A stretch of 39,076 bases of DNA from assembly GCA_964366335.1 (NCBI GenBank), contig CAYITQ010000004.1:1-39076 (forward strand). The letters run 5' to 3'. A program made the translations under genes and the position numbers. The notes below the pieces were generated by a model, which saw only the letters and a program-made list of their open reading frames with translations, was not told the DNA's origin and did no database searches. This document shows positions 36,010 to 39,076 of the stretch, one piece after another (positions within the stretch are counted from its first letter, which is position 1; every line of letters begins with the position of its first letter). Source of the stretch: JACRNA01 sp964366335. Lineage in GTDB: Bacteria > Patescibacteriota > Microgenomatia > CAZETR01 > Amesbacteraceae.

Positions 36010-37396
36010 TGGCAGTGTCTTTGATGAGATAACCTTTTTGCTCAATCTGCATCCGTAATTCGTCTGCTTCCACAAATTTCCCTTCCCTCCTTAAACTTTC
36101 CCGGATTGTTGACATTTGTTTTATTTGCTCGGGGATTTCCACAACAGAAACATTTGCCAAATCGAGTCCCAAAATAGAATCCCAATCCAGAAGTAATTCA
36201 AGTTTGTCGTAATCCGGAATATTACTCTTGATCATTTCCCAAACAACAGCCAATCCCATCGGAAAGTTCAAGTCATTATTCACACGTTCCAAAAATTTAT
36301 TTCTAAACCCATCTATTTTTTTGAGTTTTTCCCGAGACAATTCTTTTCGGCTAGCTCCTAGCTCCTGACTCCTAGCTCCTTTGACAAACTGTACCAGTTT
36401 GTCATACGCTGTCTGTGCCCCAGCAATACTGCTCCAGGTGAAATTTAGTGGTGACCGGTAATTTGAAGTCAGATATAGATATCTTAGTGCTAATGGACTA
36501 AATCCTTTTTCCATGACCTCCTCTACCCTGTACATATTTCCCAAACTTTTACTCATCTTGATACCGTCTACTTGTAGAAATGCATAATGCACCCAAAATT
36601 TCGCCAGTGGTTTTCCGGTAACTGCCTCCGATTGAGCTATTTCATTGGTATGATGAACCGGAATATGATCTTCACCACCCGTGTGAATATCAAAAGTTTC
36701 TCCAAGATATTTCATGGACATGGCCGAACACTCAATATGCCATCCTGGAAATCCTCTACCCCATGGGCTGTCCCACTGCATAATGTGATTTTCAAATCTT
36801 TCCACAAGTTTAAACCATAGGGCAAAGTCCGCCGGATGTTTTTTGTGATTACCTGAACGCACCTCTTCCCGAACGGCCACCAATTTATCTTCCACTTTTT
36901 GTCCAGACAATTCACCGTATCTGGGAAACAAACTAACATCAAAATATACAGCTTCTGGGGTATCGTAAGCGAATCCTTTATCAACCAACCTTTTTATTAA
37001 ATCTATTTGTTCTGGTATATGATCTGTCGCCCGGCAAATTATATCGGGACGAGTTATATTCAGCTTGTCCATAGTTTCATAAAATCCTTTGATAAATATC
37101 TCTGCCGTGTCCCATACTGATTTGCCAAACTTGGCTGCCCCCTTTTCTAATTTATCTTCCCCTTCATCAGCATCGGACACCAAATGCCCAACATCTGTAA
37201 TGTTTTGCACATGGATAACTTGATAGCCGTTGTATTTCAACAAACGTTTAAGCAGATCGTCCATAGCATATTTGCGCCCATGCCCAATATGGGCATAATC
37301 ATAGACAGTGGGTCCACAGGTATACAATCCCACTTGTCCTTTTTTAAGTGGCACAAATTCCTCAACTTGCTTGGTTAGGGTATTGTAAAGTTTCAT
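35987..37396 (-). CDS. cysS: Cysteinyl-tRNA synthetase
   Basis: 469 aa, class I. LYTCGPTVYDYAHIGHGRKYAMDD carries the HIGH motif and zinc Cys; GFPGWHIECSAMSMKYLGETFDIHTGGEDHIPVHHTNEIAQSEA contributes zinc and Cys-specific residues; KMSKSLGN is the second signature. DALR-like helical end then LRREGKFVEADELRMQIEQKGYLIKDT. A 7-bp repeat encodes the stretch GARSQELGASRKEL between the core and C-terminal domain. TATAAT lies 9 nt before the ATG. Confidence 0.96.
   Translation of the reverse strand: MKLYNTLTKQVEEFVPLKKGQVGLYTCGPTVYDYAHIGHGRKYAMDDLLKRLLKYNGYQVIHVQNITDVGHLVSDADEGEDKLEKGAAKFGKSVWDTAEIFIKGFYETMDKLNITRPDIICRATDHIPEQIDLIKRLVDKGFAYDTPEAVYFDVSLFPRYGELSGQKVEDKLVAVREEVRSGNHKKHPADFALWFKLVERFENHIMQWDSPWGRGFPGWHIECSAMSMKYLGETFDIHTGGEDHIPVHHTNEIAQSEAVTGKPLAKFWVHYAFLQVDGIKMSKSLGNMYRVEEVMEKGFSPLALRYLYLTSNYRSPLNFTWSSIAGAQTAYDKLVQFVKGARSQELGASRKELSREKLKKIDGFRNKFLERVNNDLNFPMGLAVVWEMIKSNIPDYDKLELLLDWDSILGLDLANVSVVEIPEQIKQMSTIRESLRREGKFVEADELRMQIEQKGYLIKDTANGTVISN
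36351..36378. repeat. 7-bp repeat (unit CTAGCTC), 4 units, in cysS
   Basis: CTAGCTC, CTAGCTC, CTGACTC, CTAGCTC at 36351, 36358, 36365 and 36372. The complementary unit GAGCTAG matches the array at 4519. Confidence 0.7.
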
Positions 37397-37436
37397 AATT
37401 ATGTTATTATATAGATATCACGATGACTGGATAGGC

Positions 37437-37949
37437 CTAAGGTTTCGACCGACCGCCGATGCCAGTCGTATTTGTTTTAAATTCTAGGCTCTCCCTCAAT
37501 TTATCCACCCGAACTACAAAATTCGAAAATGATTTTAATAATCTGGAGTAATACTGATTTGGAGCCAATACCAACAAAAGTTTTGTCTTTTTTGACAGAT
37601 ATTCAACCAAACAATAAAAATCCCCGTCACCCGAGACAATAATAGCTTTATGGTAATTATTAAATTCGATCATCGTGTGCAAGACTAATTCAGCATCTAC
37701 ATTTCCCTTAACGGTTCCATCGGGTAACTCTAACGTTGGCTTTAGTATAACTACAAAGCCCATTTCTTGAATACGTGTATACAGTGCTTCGTTTCCAGGT
37801 TTATACCCAATAAACGCGAATGCTTTGGTTACATTATATTTATTCCGTAGATACTGTCTAAATTTACGCCAATCTAATTTCCACCCCTGACTTTTTATTC
37901 CCAGGTTCAAGTTCTGGCTATCAATAAAAGCATAATTATTATTCTTCAT
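37437..37949 (-). CDS. NYN-domain (LabA/DUF88-like) putative RNase
   Basis: 170 aa. NYN hallmark acidic residues: YAFIDSQNLNLGIKSQGW (first Asp), VKGNVDAELVLHTMIEF (central Asp), and IIVSGDGDFYCLVEYLSKK (SGDGDF). NYN proteins are PIN-like metal-dependent ribonucleases involved in RNA turnover. The start overlaps the preceding gene by 4 nt. Confidence 0.85.
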   Translation of the reverse strand: MKNNNYAFIDSQNLNLGIKSQGWKLDWRKFRQYLRNKYNVTKAFAFIGYKPGNEALYTRIQEMGFVVILKPTLELPDGTVKGNVDAELVLHTMIEFNNYHKAIIVSGDGDFYCLVEYLSKKTKLLLVLAPNQYYSRLLKSFSNFVVRVDKLRESLEFKTNTTGIGGRSKP

Positions 37950-38164
37950 AAATTAATCTTATCAGAAAAATTAATGCCATGTTTTCTTTTAATCAGATCT
38001 AGGGCAAAAGTTTCTATATTTGTTTTTTGTGGATTGGGTAATTTGCCAGACAATTTAAATTTTCCATTTTTGTAATCAACCTCCAGAAAAAACTCATTAC
38101 CCAAAGCGTCACCTACCAAATATTTGGCCTTATCAAAGTAAAATTTTGTAATATTTTTTGACAT
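37946..38164 (-). CDS. Small protein upstream of the NYN gene
   Basis: 72 aa. MSKNITKFYFDKAKYLVGDALGNEFFLEVDYKNGKFKLSGKL: beta-rich with a basic C-terminus (ALDLIKRKHGINFSDKINL). ATGA-type overlap with the NYN gene suggests translational coupling. Promoter unclear; the mRNA starts just after a terminator. No family recognised. Confidence 0.6.
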   Translation of the reverse strand: MSKNITKFYFDKAKYLVGDALGNEFFLEVDYKNGKFKLSGKLPNPQKTNIETFALDLIKRKHGINFSDKINL

Positions 38165-38172
38165 ATTGCACT

Positions 38173-38193
38173 AAAAATCCCGCTCTCGCGGGA
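38173..38193 (-). terminator. Rho-independent terminator for the 48-aa gene
   Basis: On the minus strand TCCCGC, loop GAGA, GCGGGA, then TTTTT. A second palindrome ATCCCGC-TTA-GCGGGAT lies at 38208-38224 just before it, related to the palindrome near 9121. Confidence 0.7.
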
Positions 38194-38282
38194 CATAAAA
38201 CCGAAGCATCCCGCTAAGCGGGATTACTCCGGTTGACTTTTACAAGAACTAAATACTTTATTCATAAATTTATTATAACACA

Positions 38283-38429
38283 TTAGCGGCTGCCGCGTCT
38301 AAACCCCGTAAAATCGCGCCCAATTTTTGGCACTTGAAATTTTGTTACTTGTGGCTGGTTGTCCCGCCACTGGTTTTGGGGTAGATTTTTAAAGTCACTG
38401 GGTTTTGCAGGAACTGGTTTGGCTTTCAT
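38283..38429 (-). CDS. 48-aa basic protein
   Basis: ATG 38427-38429 to TAA 38283-38285. Starts MKAKPVPAKPSDFKNLP, then QNQWRDNQPQVTKFQVPKIG, ending TGFRRGSR. TATACT lies 6 nt before the ATG (38436-38441), a leaderless geometry, and a terminator follows. Pro/Gln/Arg-rich and probably disordered. Not recognised. Confidence 0.55.
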   Translation of the reverse strand: MKAKPVPAKPSDFKNLPQNQWRDNQPQVTKFQVPKIGRDFTGFRRGSR

Positions 38430-38441
38430 ATTACTAGTATA

Positions 38442-38882
38442 TCACCCGCTGGCACGGATGCTACCCTCCTTGCTGCCCTGATTGGCTTTGATCATGGCTT
38501 TTATGGCCGCAAACTTATCGTGTTTTTTTGCCTGTTCTTGTTTGTGTTCTATTTTTTTTGCCTGTGTTGCTTGTATTGCTTGTTTTGCCTGTTCTTGCCT
38601 TTTTTTTCTTGCTTCTTCTATCTTTTGGTCAATTATTTGAATATTTTGCCTCATTTGAGCAATTTTCTGAGCATCGCTTTGTTTGATCTGTTGCTTTTGT
38701 TGCTGGGGTAATATCTTCTGATTCTGCTCATGCGTCCCAGTCATATCATATTCTCCTGTCCCCGTCAGCGACCCCACAGCATCTCTCGCTACATCACCCG
38801 CCACCTTCTTAAACCCGCTTCCGGCTTTCTTAGTCATGTTTTCCAAACTCTCAAATGTATTTTTTATTACTTGGTTTGCCAT
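38442..38882 (-). CDS. Coiled-coil protein (DUF5660-like), unknown
   Basis: 146 aa. N-terminal helix (MANQVIKNTFESLENMTKKAGSGFKKVAGDVARDAVGSLTG), then a long Gln/Lys/Glu/Ala-rich region with coiled-coil character (IAQMRQNIQIIDQKIEEARKKRQEQ), very low complexity. I associate the N-terminus with a Microgenomates family (DUF5660-like). The promoter of the downstream 48-aa gene begins immediately past the stop. Confidence 0.6.
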   Translation of the reverse strand: MANQVIKNTFESLENMTKKAGSGFKKVAGDVARDAVGSLTGTGEYDMTGTHEQNQKILPQQQKQQIKQSDAQKIAQMRQNIQIIDQKIEEARKKRQEQAKQAIQATQAKKIEHKQEQAKKHDKFAAIKAMIKANQGSKEGSIRASG

Positions 38883-38888
38883 ATCATT

Positions 38889-39076
38889 CTACCCGCAGAT
38901 GTTTTCCAAAAATTCTAACTGGCAATTTTTGTCTTCCACAGTAAGTTTGGATTTTATACCATTTGGCAAGGAAATAAAACGCCTATTGGCAAAATGTTTT
39001 TTTATAGTCATAAAAGGCGGATATTCCCATTCAGCATGCCCCAAATCTTCACAAAACGCCACCGGAATTCCAAGCT
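38889..39076 (-). CDS. C-terminal part of an unknown protein cut by the window edge
   Basis: 62 codons are visible before TAG (38889-38891), open to the right edge. Sequence ends LGIPVAFCEDLGHAEWEYPP, FMTIKKHFANRRFISLPNG, LTVEDKNCQLEFLENICG. Alternation of helix and strand with two cysteines; no family recognised. The gene at 38882 starts 6 nt after its stop. Confidence 0.55.
   Translation of the reverse strand, partial: LGIPVAFCEDLGHAEWEYPPFMTIKKHFANRRFISLPNGIKSKLTVEDKNCQLEFLENICG

Noticed and set aside
1..39076. CRISPR array, insertion sequence or prophage
   Set aside because: No direct repeats of 23-47 bp with regular unique spacers, and no transposase, integrase or phage structural protein.
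1..39076. UGA recoding as in some CPR lineages
   Set aside because: Many genes here end in TGA at sensible lengths (for example RIO kinase, SSB, protein X) and no conserved position needs TGA as an amino acid.

Overview
The window looks like a piece of a Candidate Phyla Radiation (Patescibacteria) genome, most probably a Microgenomates-type lineage. Reasons: very small overlapping genes, many short proteins of CPR type, stripped-down translation factors, several toxin-antitoxin relics, no biosynthetic pathways, and UGA used as an ordinary stop. A 100-N gap flanked by an exact 55-bp duplication shows it is a scaffolded (probably metagenomic) assembly. Lineage is inferred from gene content only.

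Layout. 1-2.7 kb: a truncated membrane protein, a short YebC, a TPR protein and a LytR_C-domain protein. 2.7-7.3 kb (minus): Kef-type antiporter, RluD-type pseudouridine synthase, RIO-type kinase, four-helix-bundle protein, DksA/TraR zinc-finger protein and an Lgt-like membrane protein. 7.3-10.3 kb: membrane hydrolase, EF-P, a retropepsin-like protease, tRNA-Leu(CAA) with two tRNA-tail fragments, and small proteins. 10.3-15.5 kb: DnaB helicase, MBL-like protein, two exported proteins, a HigBA-type toxin-antitoxin pair and a beta-lactamase-fold hydrolase. 15.5-16.5 kb: an ArsR repressor with a thioredoxin-fold partner, reading away from a perfect palindrome that also faces a probable noncoding transcript. 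16.5-20.7 kb (plus): tRNA-His, two unrecognised proteins, a small protein, HisRS and an EamA transporter. 20.6-22.2 kb: RF1, bL31, a second retropepsin. 22.2-24.3 kb: a decayed island holding an HtrA remnant, Nudix, ASCH, a broken methyltransferase and a broken PIN toxin. 24.3-30.7 kb: CtpA-like protease, bS18, SSB, bS6, YchF, a lone MazF, a kinase with two acetyltransferases, a hydrolase and superoxide dismutase. 30.7-39 kb: ZIP transporter, SurA-like protein, VapBC, an ABC-2 exporter, CysRS, a NYN-domain protein and small CPR proteins.

Themes. (1) About eighteen genes have a -10 hexamer (TATAAT or close) ending only 6-7 nt before the start codon, so leaderless mRNAs look like the default; Shine-Dalgarno sites are the exception. 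(2) Two families of degenerate short tandem repeats recur. A 7-bp family occurs at about ten sites, eight of them inside reading frames of housekeeping proteins. An 11-bp family (consensus near MCCATTGTATG) sits at three successive junctions of the dksA-rluD gene string and at the start of the SurA-like gene. These repeats are the most unusual structure in the window. (3) YebC, RF1 and YchF each lack a whole domain. (4) The two unknown proteins between tRNA-His and hisS have a layout that loosely recalls aminoacyl-tRNA-using cyclodipeptide synthases; this is a hypothesis only.
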